A stretch of 64,000 nt of DNA, taken from Nocardia macrotermitis (lineage in GTDB: Bacteria; Actinomycetota; Actinomycetes; Mycobacteriales; Mycobacteriaceae). This document shows, one piece after another, positions 8,319-17,834 of the stretch; position 1 is the first letter of the stretch; each line of letters begins with the position of its first letter. The notes beneath the pieces were generated by a model. It made no database searches and was not told the origin of the DNA. It saw nothing but the letters and a program-made list of their open reading frames with translations. Both the position numbers and the translations under genes were made by a program. The DNA lies in assembly GCF_009604405.1 (NCBI RefSeq), contig NZ_WEGK01000005.1, positions 496,001-560,000 of the forward strand, read 5' to 3'.

Positions 8319-9239
8319 CTATGCGGGCTGGGTGCGGTAGAGGTCGGGTTCGATGTACATGAGGCGGGCGATGGGGACCGCGGCGCGGACGCGTTCCTCG
8401 GCGGCGTCGATGGCGGTGGCGATGTCGCCGATCTCCAGGCCGGGCACGATGGCCACCTTGGCGGCGATCAGGAGTTCCTCGGGGCCGAGGTATTCGGTGC
8501 GCAGGTGGATGACGCGGTCGATGTGGGTGCCGTCGGTGAGATTCGCCTCGATCGCGCGGATCTGCTCGGGTGTCGCGCCCTCGCCGATCAGCAGGCTCTT
8601 CATCTCCACGATCAGCACGACCGCGATGAAGCCCAGCAGCACGCCGATGCCGAGGGTGCCGATACCGTCCCAGACCGGGTTGTCGGTGAGCATGGTCAGC
8701 ACCACGGCCAGTAGTGCGATCAGCAGGCCGACCAGGGCCCCGGAGTCCTCCAGGATCACCACCGGCAGTTCCGGATTGCGGGAATTGCGGATGAACCGCC
8801 ACCAGCCGACACCGTCGCGCAGCGCGGCGGACTCCTTCATGGCCGTCGCGAAACTGTAGCCCTCCAGCATGGCGGCGATGACCAGGATGACGACCGCGAC
8901 GATCGGCGAGCTCAACTCCTCCGGATGCTGGATCTTGTGGATCCCCTCCCAGATCGCGTACATCGAGCCGAGGGTGAACAGCACCAGCGCCACGACGAAC
9001 GAGTAGAAGTAGCGGTTGCGCCCGTAGCCGAACTGATGCAGCTCGTCGGCCTCCTGCTGGGCGCGTTTCTGGCCGAGCAGAAGCAGCCCCTGATTACCGG
9101 TGTCGGCCAGCGAGTGCACGGCCTCGGCCAGCATCGATCCGGATCCGGTGATCAGCGCACCGACGAACTTGGCGACTGCGATGCCCGCGTTCGCACTGAG
9201 TGCCGCGAAGATCGCCTTCTTACCGCCACTCGCAGACAT
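8319..9239 (-). CDS. Cation diffusion facilitator (CDF) family efflux protein
   Basis: A 306-residue integral membrane protein of the CDF family, which export divalent metals such as zinc or cobalt in exchange for protons. About six membrane segments are visible. The metal-site region in the second helix reads EAVHSLADTGNQ, matching the HSxxD-type motif with Asn/Gln in the next turn, and a cytoplasmic C-terminal domain of ~90 residues follows the last helix (GATPEQIRAIEANL). The sequence resembles the ZnT9/SLC30A9-like bacterial subgroup. Start set at ATG 9239; the upstream extension of the open frame is Arg-rich and not membrane-like. The metal is not determinable from sequence. Confidence 0.85.
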   Translation of the reverse strand: MSASGGKKAIFAALSANAGIAVAKFVGALITGSGSMLAEAVHSLADTGNQGLLLLGQKRAQQEADELHQFGYGRNRYFYSFVVALVLFTLGSMYAIWEGIHKIQHPEELSSPIVAVVILVIAAMLEGYSFATAMKESAALRDGVGWWRFIRNSRNPELPVVILEDSGALVGLLIALLAVVLTMLTDNPVWDGIGTLGIGVLLGFIAVVLIVEMKSLLIGEGATPEQIRAIEANLTDGTHIDRVIHLRTEYLGPEELLIAAKVAIVPGLEIGDIATAIDAAEERVRAAVPIARLMYIEPDLYRTQPA

Positions 9240-9332
9240 ACTTCTCGCCCTTGCCCTTTCGTCGCCCTGCTCGATCGATGTCCGATTTGCCCGCAACCCT
9301 AGCGGAACCCTCCGACATCCCGTCGGGGAGCA

Positions 9333-10547
9333 CTACTCGCCACCCACGCAGGCACAGAACAGCTGGGCCGCCCCGTCGACCGCCTGGGCGCGGATATCGG
9401 TGTCCGCCGCGGAGATCCACGCCGCCCCGCCCTGCGGAATCAGCAGGCTGTCGCCCCCTTGCAGCATCCGCACCGTCCCGGCCGTACACAGCATGATGCC
9501 GGGGCCGGTGCGGGGAATCGGCGTCGGGTCGGCTCCGTCCGCGAGCTCGAAGCGCCGCAACGCGAATTCCGGTGCGGGCGTGCGGTATCGGAACGAGTGC
9601 TCGTCGACCGGTTCGGGGGTCACGATGGGCAGCGCGAGCGGTTCGAAGTCCAGCACCCGCAGCAGTTCGGGCACGTCGACGTGTTTGGGGGTGAGCCCGC
9701 CGCGCAGCACGTTGTCGGAGTTGGCCATGATCTCCACGCCGACCCCGTTGAGGTAGGCGTGCAGATTCCCGGCCGCCAGGAACAGGCCCTGTCCGGGTTC
9801 GAGGGTGATCCGGTTGATCAGCAGCGCCGCCAGCACCCCGGCATCGCCCGGATACGCCTCGGCCAGTTCGAGCACCGTGCGCACCTCGGAGACGAACTCC
9901 TCGCAGCTCGCGGCCAGATAGCTCACACAGCCGTCGAGTACCTTGGGCAGCAGCGTGTCCAGGATGGCCTGCGGCAGCGTGATCCAGGTGGTGAACACCG
10001 TCCGCAGACCGGAGGAATCCGGTTGCGCGGCAAGCAGTTCGGTGTACTGCTTCAGCTCCGGGACGGCCAGCGCGGTGAGCAGCGCGACGGTGCGGTGCGG
10101 ATCGCGGAATCCGGCCAACGCCTCGAATCGGTTGAGCGCCACCACCAATTCGGGTTTGTGGCTGTCGTCGCGGTAGTTGCGCATCGGCGAATCCAGCGGC
10201 ACCCGTTGCAGATTCTCCCGTTCGAATCCGGCACGGGCCTGATCGGCGCTGGGATGCGCCTGCAACGAGAGCGGCTCCTCGGCCGCGAGAATCTTCAGCA
10301 GGAACGGCAGCCGTCCGCCGAATTCCGGTGCGACCGCGCCCAATTGACGTTGCGGATCCGCCGCGACGAGTTCGAGCAGCGATTCGGTGTGGCCGTCGAT
10401 GCGCACCCGCGCCGGGTCGGCCGGATGCGCGCCGAACCACAGTTCGGCCTCGGGATGCGCCGACGGCACCGGACGTCCGCACAGCTGAGCCAGGACGGTG
10501 CGCGAACCCCAGGCATAGGAACGCAACGCACCAACGAGTTCGTGCAC
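9333..10547 (-). CDS. manA: Mannose-6-phosphate isomerase, class I
   Basis: A 404-residue type I phosphomannose isomerase converting fructose-6-phosphate to mannose-6-phosphate. Metal-binding residues are in the QAHPS motif (SLQAHPSADQA) and in DDSHKPELVVALNRFEAL; the later GNLHAYLNGVGVEIMANSDNVLRGGLT block is the family signature. The GTG at 10547 overlaps the stop of the preceding TobH gene (TAGTG), and the open frame beyond it is an out-of-frame reading of that gene. This is the last gene of a minus-strand set of phosphomannomutase, TobH and manA, in the same order as Rv3257c-Rv3255c in M. tuberculosis. Confidence 0.93.
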   Translation of the reverse strand: MHELVGALRSYAWGSRTVLAQLCGRPVPSAHPEAELWFGAHPADPARVRIDGHTESLLELVAADPQRQLGAVAPEFGGRLPFLLKILAAEEPLSLQAHPSADQARAGFERENLQRVPLDSPMRNYRDDSHKPELVVALNRFEALAGFRDPHRTVALLTALAVPELKQYTELLAAQPDSSGLRTVFTTWITLPQAILDTLLPKVLDGCVSYLAASCEEFVSEVRTVLELAEAYPGDAGVLAALLINRITLEPGQGLFLAAGNLHAYLNGVGVEIMANSDNVLRGGLTPKHVDVPELLRVLDFEPLALPIVTPEPVDEHSFRYRTPAPEFALRRFELADGADPTPIPRTGPGIMLCTAGTVRMLQGGDSLLIPQGGAAWISAADTDIRAQAVDGAAQLFCACVGGE

Positions 10548-11725
10548 TAGAAATGGCCCCCGTCGTAGTGGGCAGAACGATCGGCCGGTGTCGCGGGACC
10601 ACCGAGCAGACGCAGATAGGCCGCGGCCGTCTCGAACCGCAGCGCGAGCACCGCGAGCTGTTCGAGTTCGCTGGCCGGCCGCGAGGTTCCCGGACCCGGC
10701 GCACCGGGTTGCCCGGCGATCAGTTCGGTGTCCACGTTCGCCACCTCGGCATCGATCAGGCCGGACCCACCCGCGAAGATGCCCAGCCGACGATGCGCGG
10801 CGAGCTGATCGGCGTCGGCACTCAGCACGAACAGGCCCACCCGGCGTACCGGGGCTGGGCCGTCGAGCTCCTCGTCGTGGAACAGCGGATCGAAACCCGG
10901 TGCGGCCGCACCCGCGGTCGCGGAGAGCAGGCCGTGCGCCGCGGCCACCTGCGCCAGCTCGGCGGCCGCGCAGATCTGTCCGGCCGCGGACAGCAGCACC
11001 TCGGCGATGTGCCCGGCGACCTGGGCGGCGGCGGGGGCGTCCCCGGACAGCACGACACTGCGCTGCTGCATCCGCACAGCCAGCGTCTTGGCCGGATTGT
11101 GGAAGACCTCGTTGGTGGGTCCGTCGCGCAGGGCCTCGGCGTCCAGGGCGTCGGCCAGCACGTCCAGATCCGGTGTGAGCGGCTCGATATGGGCCGGATC
11201 GACCGCCTGCAGCACGGCGATGCCGATGGCCAGATAACGCAGCAGGCGATTGTGGTCCAGCACCGGCACCCGGGGCGGCAGCACCACCGCGCGTCCGGCG
11301 GCGGCGGTGCGCAGCGGACCCTCCTCGGGTGCGGCGACGACGACCTCCGCGCCGCGGTGCAGCGCCCGATCGATCGCGCCGATCACGCGCGGATCGCCCG
11401 CGTCGTCCCCGGCGACGAGCACCACGTCCAGCGGGCCGACCCACTGCGGGATCGCGGTGACCGCCACGATCGGCAGCGCGGCCCGATCACCCAGCGCGGC
11501 CACCAGGATCGCGGCCGCGCGCGCGGCACGCCCCGCCCCGGTGACGATGACCAGACTGCGCGGACGCATATCCCGCAGCCGGGTGAGCACGCCTTCGGCG
11601 ACGGCCGCCGCGGTGGCGCGCACCTGCGCACCGCCGGACGCGGCCGACCGCAATGTCCCCCCGGTATCGGCGGCCTCCAGTGAGGCGACGTCATCGAGGT
11701 CGAGAACCGGTGTCCCTGCGATCAT
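10547..11725 (-). CDS. TobH/SIS-domain protein (Rv3256c-like)
   Basis: A 392-residue protein of the actinobacterial family found between phosphomannomutase and manA. It has features of the sugar isomerase (SIS) fold: LVIVTGAGRAARAAAILVAAL followed by DVVLVAGDDAGDPRVIGAI in the first half, and GPTNEVFHNPAKTLAVRMQQRSVVLSG in the middle, a block seen in phosphoglucose/phosphomannose isomerase-like proteins. No catalytic assignment is secure. The stop codon overlaps the manA start by one base, and it lies 70 bases after the phosphomannomutase stop, so an operon is likely. A role in mannose-phosphate metabolism is inferred from context only. Confidence 0.75.
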   Translation of the reverse strand: MIAGTPVLDLDDVASLEAADTGGTLRSAASGGAQVRATAAAVAEGVLTRLRDMRPRSLVIVTGAGRAARAAAILVAALGDRAALPIVAVTAIPQWVGPLDVVLVAGDDAGDPRVIGAIDRALHRGAEVVVAAPEEGPLRTAAAGRAVVLPPRVPVLDHNRLLRYLAIGIAVLQAVDPAHIEPLTPDLDVLADALDAEALRDGPTNEVFHNPAKTLAVRMQQRSVVLSGDAPAAAQVAGHIAEVLLSAAGQICAAAELAQVAAAHGLLSATAGAAAPGFDPLFHDEELDGPAPVRRVGLFVLSADADQLAAHRRLGIFAGGSGLIDAEVANVDTELIAGQPGAPGPGTSRPASELEQLAVLALRFETAAAYLRLLGGPATPADRSAHYDGGHF

Positions 11726-11795
11726 CGGACGTTGCCACCTCCCCTCATCGAGTCACCAGGCCGGGAGAACCTGTCCTGTGATTCCACTATTCCAG

Positions 11796-13223
11796 TCAGC
11801 CGCGCACGATGCTCAGGATCTCGGTTACGAGTGCGTCTACTTCCTCGGTCGATCGGGCCTCGACGTTCAGGCGCAGCAGCGGTTCGGTATTGGAGGCGCG
11901 GAGGTTGAACCACGCGTCCTCGGGCAGCTGCACGGTCACCCCGTCCAGCCGGTCCACCGCGACGGCCCGGTCCTGGAATGCCGCGAGCACCGCCATCGTC
12001 CGCTCCTTCGCGTCGGCCACCGTCGAATTGATCTCGCCCGAGGCCGCGTACGTCGCGTAGGACGAGCCCAGCTCCGACATCGGCCGGTCCCCGCCGCCGA
12101 GGGCGGCCAGCACGTGCAGGGCGGCGAGCATACCCGAATCCGCACCCCAGAAGTCGCGGAAGTAGTAGTGCGCGGAGTGCTCGCCACCGAAGATCGCACC
12201 GGTCGCGGCCATCTGCTGCTTGATGAACGAATGCCCGACGCGGGTGCGTACGGGGGTGCCGCCGAGTTCGGTGACCAGCTTCGGCACCGACTGCGAGGTG
12301 ATCAGATTGTGGATGACGGTCGCGCCGGGCTCCTTGGCCAGTTCGCGCTCGGCCACCAGCGCGGTGATCGCCGACGGCGACACCGGTTCGCCCCGCTCGT
12401 CCACCACGAAGCAGCGGTCGGCGTCGCCGTCGAAGGCCAGGCCGATATCCGCACCCGAGTCGCGGACCAGCTGTTGCAGATCGACCAGATTCTTCGGATC
12501 CAGTGGATTGGCTTCGTGATTGGGGAACGAGCCGTCGAGTTCGAAGTACAGCGGAACGATGTTCAGCGCGTCGACCGCGCCCAGTACCGCGGGCACGGTG
12601 TAGCCACCCATGCCGTTGCCCGCGTCGACCGCGACCTTCAGCGGGCGGATACCGCCGAGATCGACCAGCCCGCGCAGGAATTCGGCGTACGCGTCGAGCA
12701 GCTGCCGTTCGCCGGCGGTGCCGGATGCGCCGTCGTGCGCCGGGACGCCCTCGATCAGTTCGTTCGCGATCGTCGCCAGGCCGGTGTCCTGCCCGACGGG
12801 CAGCGCGTTGGCGCGGCACAGCTTGATGCCGTTGTAGCGGGCGGGGTTGTGGCTGGCGGTGAACATCGCGCCGGGGCAGCCCAGATGTCCTGAGGCGAAA
12901 TACAACTCGTCGGTGGAGGCCAGCCCGATCTGCACCACGTCCAGGCCCTGCGCGAGGACTCCGGCGGCGAAGGCGGCGGACAGGGTGGGGGAGGAGTCGC
13001 GCATATCGTGCCCGATGACGACCCGGGTCGCCGCTTCCCCCCGCATCAGACGAGCGAAGGCCGCGCCGACATCACGCACGAATTCTTCATCGATCTGCTC
13101 CCCGACAACACCCCGCACGTCGTAAGCCTTGACAACTGCTTGAACCGAATCGGCAGACCGGACGACTGGCCCACCCGTCGCCCGACCACCGCCCCTGATC
13201 GAATCGCTTCGCGATGCTGACAT
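11796..13223 (-). CDS. manB: Phosphomannomutase/phosphoglucomutase
   Basis: A 475-residue alpha-D-phosphohexomutase converting mannose-6-phosphate to mannose-1-phosphate for GDP-mannose. All four family loops are visible: the active-site serine in MFTASHNPARYNG, the metal-binding DGDADR within LAFDGDADRCFV, the sugar-binding GGEHSAHYYF, and the phosphate-binding RASNTEPLLRLN near the C-terminus. Start chosen at ATG 13223 (MSASRSDS), since the extra frame upstream has no family similarity. It heads the minus-strand manA cluster and is 58 bases downstream of the DUF3499 gene, the same arrangement as Rv3258c-Rv3257c. Confidence 0.92.
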   Translation of the reverse strand: MSASRSDSIRGGGRATGGPVVRSADSVQAVVKAYDVRGVVGEQIDEEFVRDVGAAFARLMRGEAATRVVIGHDMRDSSPTLSAAFAAGVLAQGLDVVQIGLASTDELYFASGHLGCPGAMFTASHNPARYNGIKLCRANALPVGQDTGLATIANELIEGVPAHDGASGTAGERQLLDAYAEFLRGLVDLGGIRPLKVAVDAGNGMGGYTVPAVLGAVDALNIVPLYFELDGSFPNHEANPLDPKNLVDLQQLVRDSGADIGLAFDGDADRCFVVDERGEPVSPSAITALVAERELAKEPGATVIHNLITSQSVPKLVTELGGTPVRTRVGHSFIKQQMAATGAIFGGEHSAHYYFRDFWGADSGMLAALHVLAALGGGDRPMSELGSSYATYAASGEINSTVADAKERTMAVLAAFQDRAVAVDRLDGVTVQLPEDAWFNLRASNTEPLLRLNVEARSTEEVDALVTEILSIVRG

Positions 13224-13281
13224 ACGCAACACCCTAGTAGGGCCCACCGCGGGGAACATATTCCGTCCCGGAACGCCCTAC

Positions 13282-13683
13282 TCAGTTCGGCGGGTCGGGC
13301 AGCACCCGGAGGTGCCCGCGACGACCGGTGCGCGCCGGACGGGCCGGGCGCTGCGGTGCGGGCTGGTAGTCGGCGGAGTAGCCGCGCTGTTCGGGTTCGC
13401 TCGGGCGGCGGCGCATCCCGGCCTCGCGCACGGCCTCGGCCAACGCGGTCAGATCGTCGTCGTCGGGACTGGTCGTGGAGAAGCCGCCCTCGTGCCGCAT
13501 CATGTCCCAGCCCTTGGGGGCGGTGATCCGGGAGGCGTGGGTCTCGCACAGATCCCAGGAGTGCGGTTCGGCGACGGTGGCCAGCGGGCCGACGACGGCC
13601 GTGGAGTCCGAGTAGACGTAGGTCAGCGTCGCGACGGCCGGATTCTTACAGCCTGGTCGGCAGCAACGACGCATGGGGATCAC
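13282..13683 (-). CDS. DUF3499 family protein
   Basis: A 133-residue small protein conserved across Actinobacteria (Rv3258c-like). The N-terminal half contains Cys residues in CCRPGCKNPAVATLTY and DLCETHASRITAPKGW, which together look like a zinc-binding treble-clef arrangement (Cys-x4-Cys ... Cys-x2-His). The C-terminal third is Pro/Arg-rich and probably disordered. Function is unknown. It is divergent from the zincin-like gene and upstream of phosphomannomutase, the same place it occupies in mycobacteria, so co-transcription with the mannose genes is plausible. Confidence 0.85.
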   Translation of the reverse strand: MIPMRRCCRPGCKNPAVATLTYVYSDSTAVVGPLATVAEPHSWDLCETHASRITAPKGWDMMRHEGGFSTTSPDDDDLTALAEAVREAGMRRRPSEPEQRGYSADYQPAPQRPARPARTGRRGHLRVLPDPPN

Positions 13684-13804
13684 GCAAAGGAGAGTAACCC
13701 TCCCGGGGCCCGCGCGCCGCTAGACACGCGCGAATGCGCCGTACCAGTTTGTCGCGTTCACCTCCCCGCCCTCGGTGCCGGGCGGGGTGACTAATCTCGT
13801 GGTT

Positions 13805-14281
13805 ATGACGCGTTCACGGAAGCGGCGGCCGCCGACGGCACGGTCGGTGATCCGTCGCGGGCGGGGGGTGCGCGGCCCGATGCTGCCGCCGACGGTGCCT
13901 GCCTGGCGCACTCGCGGGCAGCAGTTCGACCGGCTCGTGCTGGAAGCGTTCGCGCCGTTGGACAGTCGCTGGCACGATCGCCTCACCAAATTGGATATCG
14001 CGGTCGACGATGTGCCGAAAATCCGTGCGCTGCACCCGGATTCGGTGACCTGGCCGGACGAGGTGGTGGCCGACGGCGCGGTGCCGCTGTCCCGGCTGAT
14101 TCCGGCCGGAGTGGATTCGCGCGGTGAGCCGACCCGCGCCCGCGTGGTGATCTTCCGCAAGCCCCTGGAATTGCGGGCCAACGACCCCGATGACCTGGTG
14201 GATCTCCTGCGGGAGGTCCTGGTCCAGCAGATCGCGACCTATCTCGGCGTGGAACCCGACGTCATCGACCCGGAGAACTGA
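13805..14281 (+). CDS. Metallopeptidase-like (zincin, PF06262) protein lacking the HExxH site
   Basis: A 158-residue protein similar to the bacterial 'metallopeptidase family' (Rv3259-like). The first ~35 residues are Arg-rich; the conserved core runs from QFDRLVLEAFAPLD to IFRKPLELRANDPDDLVDLLREV. In catalytic members this helix is followed by HEIxHH; here the aligned stretch reads VLVQQIATYLG, so both zinc-binding histidines are absent. The protein is therefore probably a non-catalytic member. It is divergent from DUF3499 and convergent with whiB2. Start at ATG 13805, the first Met of the conserved basic N-terminus. Confidence 0.75.
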   Translation: MTRSRKRRPPTARSVIRRGRGVRGPMLPPTVPAWRTRGQQFDRLVLEAFAPLDSRWHDRLTKLDIAVDDVPKIRALHPDSVTWPDEVVADGAVPLSRLIPAGVDSRGEPTRARVVIFRKPLELRANDPDDLVDLLREVLVQQIATYLGVEPDVIDPEN

Positions 14282-14328
14282 ACTTGTGGTGCTGAACTCG
14301 CCGCGTCACCACGCGGCGAGTGAAACGC

Positions 14329-14454
14329 AACAACTGATTTCGTACGTACATGGGTAACTCACCGGGAACGCCCAGAACTGAAGACGCTCCCAACCGCCGG
14401 CCCGAAGCTCGAATTTTCGGCACCCACGACACGCTGAAGTCGCGGAGAGGCGGG
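14329..14454 (+). repeat. Dispersed intergenic repeat A, copy 1
   Basis: This ~125-bp stretch begins CAACTGATTTCG and ends GCTGAAGTCGCGGAGAGGCG. It can be aligned along its length with 35045-35170, sharing blocks such as ACATGGGTA, CGGCCCGA and GCTGAAGTCGCGG. It lies immediately downstream of whiB2 on the minus strand. No gene is seen in it. Confidence 0.6.
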
Positions 14455-14472
14455 GGAGTCCTCGACCCCCGT

Positions 14473-14958
14473 TTAACCGATGCCGCGCTTGAGGCGACGG
14501 CGTTCGCGTTCGGACAGGCCGCCCCAGATGCCGAAACGCTCATCGTGTGCGAGCGCGTATTCCAGGCATTCGTCCCGGACCTCGCAGCCCAGGCAGATCC
14601 GCTTCGCCTCGCGCGTCGAGCCGCCCTTCTCGGGGAAGAACGCCTCCGGATCGGTCTGGGCGCACAACGCCCGTTCCTGCCACTGTTCCTCGATGGTGTC
14701 GAACATCGCATCGAAGTCGGTGACGATGAGGCTCAGCTGCGGTGGTTCCGGCTTGCGTTGCGCCCGCGGCCACTGTCCGCCCTGCGGCGTGTAGCCGTCG
14801 AGCTGTGCCGGTGCGTCGGAATCGAATTCGGTCACCGTGCTTCCCCCCTCTCCTTCGTCGATCCAGCGGTCGGTGCAGACGCCTGGAACTGCGCCTGCCG
14901 TGGAATCGGTTTGCGATACACCACCCGGAATGCCCGACGGGGCCAGCTCCTCGGCCAT
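14473..14958 (-). CDS. whiB2: WhiB2-type [4Fe-4S] transcriptional regulator
   Basis: A WhiB-family iron-sulfur regulator controlling septation and division in mycobacteria and sporulation in Streptomyces. The WhiB domain has Cys in RALCAQTDPEAFFPEKGG, the CxxCxxxxxC cluster KRICLGCEVRDEC, the GIWGG turn and a basic tail ERERRRLKRG. Two starts are supported: ATG 14958 behind a GAGGAGG sequence (161 residues) and GTG 14835 behind GGAGAGGGGGG (120 residues). The long form adds a Ser/Gly-rich leader; the shorter one is closer to known WhiB2 lengths. It is divergent from fbiA, as in M. tuberculosis. Confidence 0.9.
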   Translation of the reverse strand: MAEELAPSGIPGGVSQTDSTAGAVPGVCTDRWIDEGEGGSTVTEFDSDAPAQLDGYTPQGGQWPRAQRKPEPPQLSLIVTDFDAMFDTIEEQWQERALCAQTDPEAFFPEKGGSTREAKRICLGCEVRDECLEYALAHDERFGIWGGLSERERRRLKRGIG

Positions 14959-15231
14959 CGCTCCGCCTCCTCACTGTGTGTTAGCGCAGAAAGATTTATC
15001 CGTCGGACCCGATCTGCAAACCGACGGCCCAACTCCGCGATGTTGTCCCGCGGACATCCCCGAGCTCGTCATCCCTGTTCGAACATTCGTTCGAAATGTG
15101 GTCTGCGCCTTGCACTCTCGCGCATGCCCGGAATGACATGCCTGTGATTAGACACGCCGGACGGCGCGATGGTCAAGCTGCCGACACAATTCCGTTACTA
15201 TCCGCGACCGGGTTCGAGGCGCTTCGGTGAC

Positions 15232-15270
15232 CGTCGAGTAGCAAATGACCAGCTATTACGCTACTCGACG
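15232..15270. promoter_or_regulatory. 11-bp inverted repeat upstream of fbiA
   Basis: CGTCGAGTAGC (15232-15242) and GCTACTCGACG (15260-15270) form perfect 11-bp arms separated by 17 AT-richer bases. The right arm ends 33 bases before the fbiA GTG. It could be an operator or an RNA hairpin in the fbiA leader. The rest of the whiB2-fbiA gap (14959-15303) shows no gene. Confidence 0.5.
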
Positions 15271-15303
15271 ACCTGTCGGAGACAACGCATAGGCTGTGCG
15301 GAT

Positions 15304-16317
15304 GTGACTGGAGAACAAGCGGATATCGCGCCCGCTGCCGAGCAAGCCGGTCCCCGAACCAGTGTTGCCGTTCTGGTCGGCGGAGTCGGCGGTGCGCGGT
15401 TCCTACAAGGCGTGCGAGAACTACTGCCCGATGCCGATATCTCGGCGATCGTGAACGTCGGCGACGACGTCTGGATGCACGGTCTGCGCATCTGCCCGGA
15501 CCTGGACACCTGCATGTATACGCTCGGTGGCGGTATCGATACCGAACGTGGCTGGGGCCGGGTCGGGGAAACCTGGCATGCCAAGGAGGAGTTGGCGAAA
15601 TATCACGCGCAACCCGATTGGTTCGGACTGGGCGATCGCGATATTGCGACCCATCTGGTTCGCAGTGAAATGTTGCGTGCCGGATACCCGCTCTCGGCGG
15701 TGACCGAGGCGCTGTGCAACCGATGGCAACCCGGTGTGAAACTTCTTCCCGCGAGCGACGACCGATGTGAAACCCATGTCGTCATCAGTGAGCCGGAGAA
15801 CGCTGGCGAACGTCGCGCGATTCATTTCCAGGAGTGGTGGGTACGCTATCGCGCGAACGTCGACACCCATGGATTCGTCACAATCGGGGCGGATCAAGCC
15901 ACTCCTGCCCCGGGTGTGACCGATATCATAGAGCGGGCCGACGCGGTGTTGCTGGCGCCGTCGAACCCCGTGGTGAGCATCGGCGCCATCCTCGCGGTTC
16001 CCGGTATTCGCGGTGCGCTGCGCACCACGTCGGCCAAGGTGGTCGGCCTGTCGCCGGTGATCGACGGAAAGCCGTTGCGCGGCATGGCGGACGAATGCCT
16101 CGCGGTGCTGGGTGTGGAGACCACGGCCGAGGCCATCGGCAGGCACTTCGGGGCGCGCTCGGACACCGGCATCCTGGACGGCTGGCTGGTGCACTCCACC
16201 GATACCGCCGAGGTGCCCGGGGTCGAGGTGCGCAGTGTGCCGCTGCTGATGACCGATCCGGCCGCGACCGCCGAAATGGCCCGCGAGGCACTGGATATCG
16301 CTGGGGTGAAGCCGTGA
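15304..16317 (+). CDS. fbiA: 2-phospho-L-lactate transferase FbiA (coenzyme F420 synthesis)
   Basis: A 337-residue CofD/FbiA enzyme transferring the activated phospho-lactyl (or phosphoenolpyruvyl) group to the deazaflavin FO. Signature motifs are [14 protein letters not shown] at the N-terminus, [19 protein letters not shown], and [19 protein letters not shown] with [12 protein letters not shown] later. The GTG at 15304 is chosen because the family core begins ~20 residues later; the frame upstream runs into the whiB2-fbiA promoter region. It overlaps fbiB by four bases (GTGA), showing translational coupling. Confidence 0.93.
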   Translation: MTGEQADIAPAAEQAGPRTSVAVLVGGVGGARFLQGVRELLPDADISAIVNVGDDVWMHGLRICPDLDTCMYTLGGGIDTERGWGRVGETWHAKEELAKYHAQPDWFGLGDRDIATHLVRSEMLRAGYPLSAVTEALCNRWQPGVKLLPASDDRCETHVVISEPENAGERRAIHFQEWWVRYRANVDTHGFVTIGADQATPAPGVTDIIERADAVLLAPSNPVVSIGAILAVPGIRGALRTTSAKVVGLSPVIDGKPLRGMADECLAVLGVETTAEAIGRHFGARSDTGILDGWLVHSTDTAEVPGVEVRSVPLLMTDPAATAEMAREALDIAGVKP

Positions 16318-17696
16318 GCGACGTATCGACACAGCGCGGGCCGGTGTTCTCCGAGACCGGTGATCACGCGCCCGGCGGCGAGCTGCGGATCATCCCCGTG
16401 CCCGGACTGCCGGAGTTCCGTCCCGGCGACGATCTCGCCGAACACCTTGCCGCACAGGCTCCCTGGCTCGCCGACGGCGATGTGCTGGTGGTGACCAGCA
16501 AGATCGTCGCGAAGGTGGAGGGCCGGATCGTCGCCGCCCCAGCCGATCCCGAGGAACGCGACGCGGTCCGCCGGGAGCTGGTGCGTTCGGAGGCGGTGCG
16601 GGTGCTGGCGCAGAAGGGCCGCACGCTGATCACCGAGAACAAGCTCGGCATCGTGCAGGCCGCGTCCGGTGTGGACGGTTCGAATGTCGAACAGGGCGAA
16701 TTGGTGCTGCTGCCCAGCGATCCCGATGCCAGCGCGGCGGCGTTGCGCGGTGCGCTGGCGCAGCGGCTGGGCGTGGACGTCGCGGTGGTCGTCACCGACA
16801 CGATGGGCCGGGCCTGGCGCAACGGCCAGACCGACGCGGCGATCGGCGCGGCCGGGCTGCGGGTGCTGCACGACTACGCGGGTTCGGTCGACGGGCAGGG
16901 CAACGAACTCCAGGTCACCCAGGTCGCGGTCGCCGACGAACTGGCCGCCGCGGCCGATCTGGCCAAGGGCAAACTTGGCGGCGTCCCGGTCGCGGTGGTG
17001 CGCGGGCTCACGCCCCACGACGACGGTTCGCGCGCCGCGGATCTGTTGCGTGGCGGCGAGGACGATCTGTTCTGGCTCGGCACCGCCGAGGCGATCGAGC
17101 GCGGACGGCGCGAGGCGCTGCTGCTGCGTCGTTCGGTGCGCCGATTCGCCGACACCCCGGTCGATCCCGAGTTGATCCGGTCCGCGGTCGCGGTGGCGTT
17201 GACCGCGCCCGCGCCGCACCACACCCGGCCGGTGCGGTTCGTCTGGGTGCGTGATCGCGCGTTGCGGGCGCGGCTGCTCGGGACAATGGCCGACGCGTGG
17301 CGCGCGGATCTCACCGGCGACGGCCGCAGTGCCGAGAGTGTGGAGCGGCGGGTCGCGCGCGGGCAGCTCCTGTTCGACGCGCCCGAGGTGATCATCCCGT
17401 TCTGCCTGCCCGACGGTGCGCACGACTATCCGGACGAACGTCGCCGGGCCGCCGAATCCACCATGTTCACCGTGGCCGTCGGCGCGGCGGTGCAGGGGCT
17501 GCTGGTCGCGCTGGCCACCGAGGGTGTCGGCAGCTGCTGGATCGGCTCGACCATCTTCGCCCCGGAGACCACCCGCGAGGTGCTCGGGTTGAGTACCGAG
17601 TGGAATCCGTTGGGAGCGATCGCGATCGGCTATCCGGACGAGGAACTCGCCCCGCGTGAACCGCGCGATCCGGGCCTCGGTCTGATCGAGCTGTAA
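16314..17696 (+). CDS. fbiB: Coenzyme F420:L-glutamate ligase FbiB, two-domain form
   Basis: A 460-residue fusion. The N-terminal ~245 residues are the CofE-type gamma-glutamyl ligase ([51 protein letters not shown]). The C-terminal ~200 residues are an FMN-binding nitroreductase-fold domain ([27 protein letters not shown]). This fused architecture is characteristic of actinobacterial FbiB, where the second domain reduces dehydro-F420-0 before glutamate tails are added. Its GTG overlaps the fbiA stop. Start and length agree with the mycobacterial protein. Confidence 0.94.
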   Translation: MSDVSTQRGPVFSETGDHAPGGELRIIPVPGLPEFRPGDDLAEHLAAQAPWLADGDVLVVTSKIVAKVEGRIVAAPADPEERDAVRRELVRSEAVRVLAQKGRTLITENKLGIVQAASGVDGSNVEQGELVLLPSDPDASAAALRGALAQRLGVDVAVVVTDTMGRAWRNGQTDAAIGAAGLRVLHDYAGSVDGQGNELQVTQVAVADELAAAADLAKGKLGGVPVAVVRGLTPHDDGSRAADLLRGGEDDLFWLGTAEAIERGRREALLLRRSVRRFADTPVDPELIRSAVAVALTAPAPHHTRPVRFVWVRDRALRARLLGTMADAWRADLTGDGRSAESVERRVARGQLLFDAPEVIIPFCLPDGAHDYPDERRRAAESTMFTVAVGAAVQGLLVALATEGVGSCWIGSTIFAPETTREVLGLSTEWNPLGAIAIGYPDEELAPREPRDPGLGLIEL

Positions 17697-17834
17697 GACA
17701 GGTGGATCCGACGACGACCGGCGGCCGGACGACAGTGGGAGTGAACGCGCCCGTCAGAGCGGATGGCCGTCGGCATCGTCCCGTTCGGAGGTATATCCCG
17801 GGGCGGGACGAATCTCGGTACGAGAAAGGTTGTG

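Noticed and set aside
10548..11444. Extension of the manA frame upstream into the TobH gene
   Set aside because: The extension is Arg/Gly-rich shadow sequence of TobH in another frame; manA similarity starts at GTG 10547.
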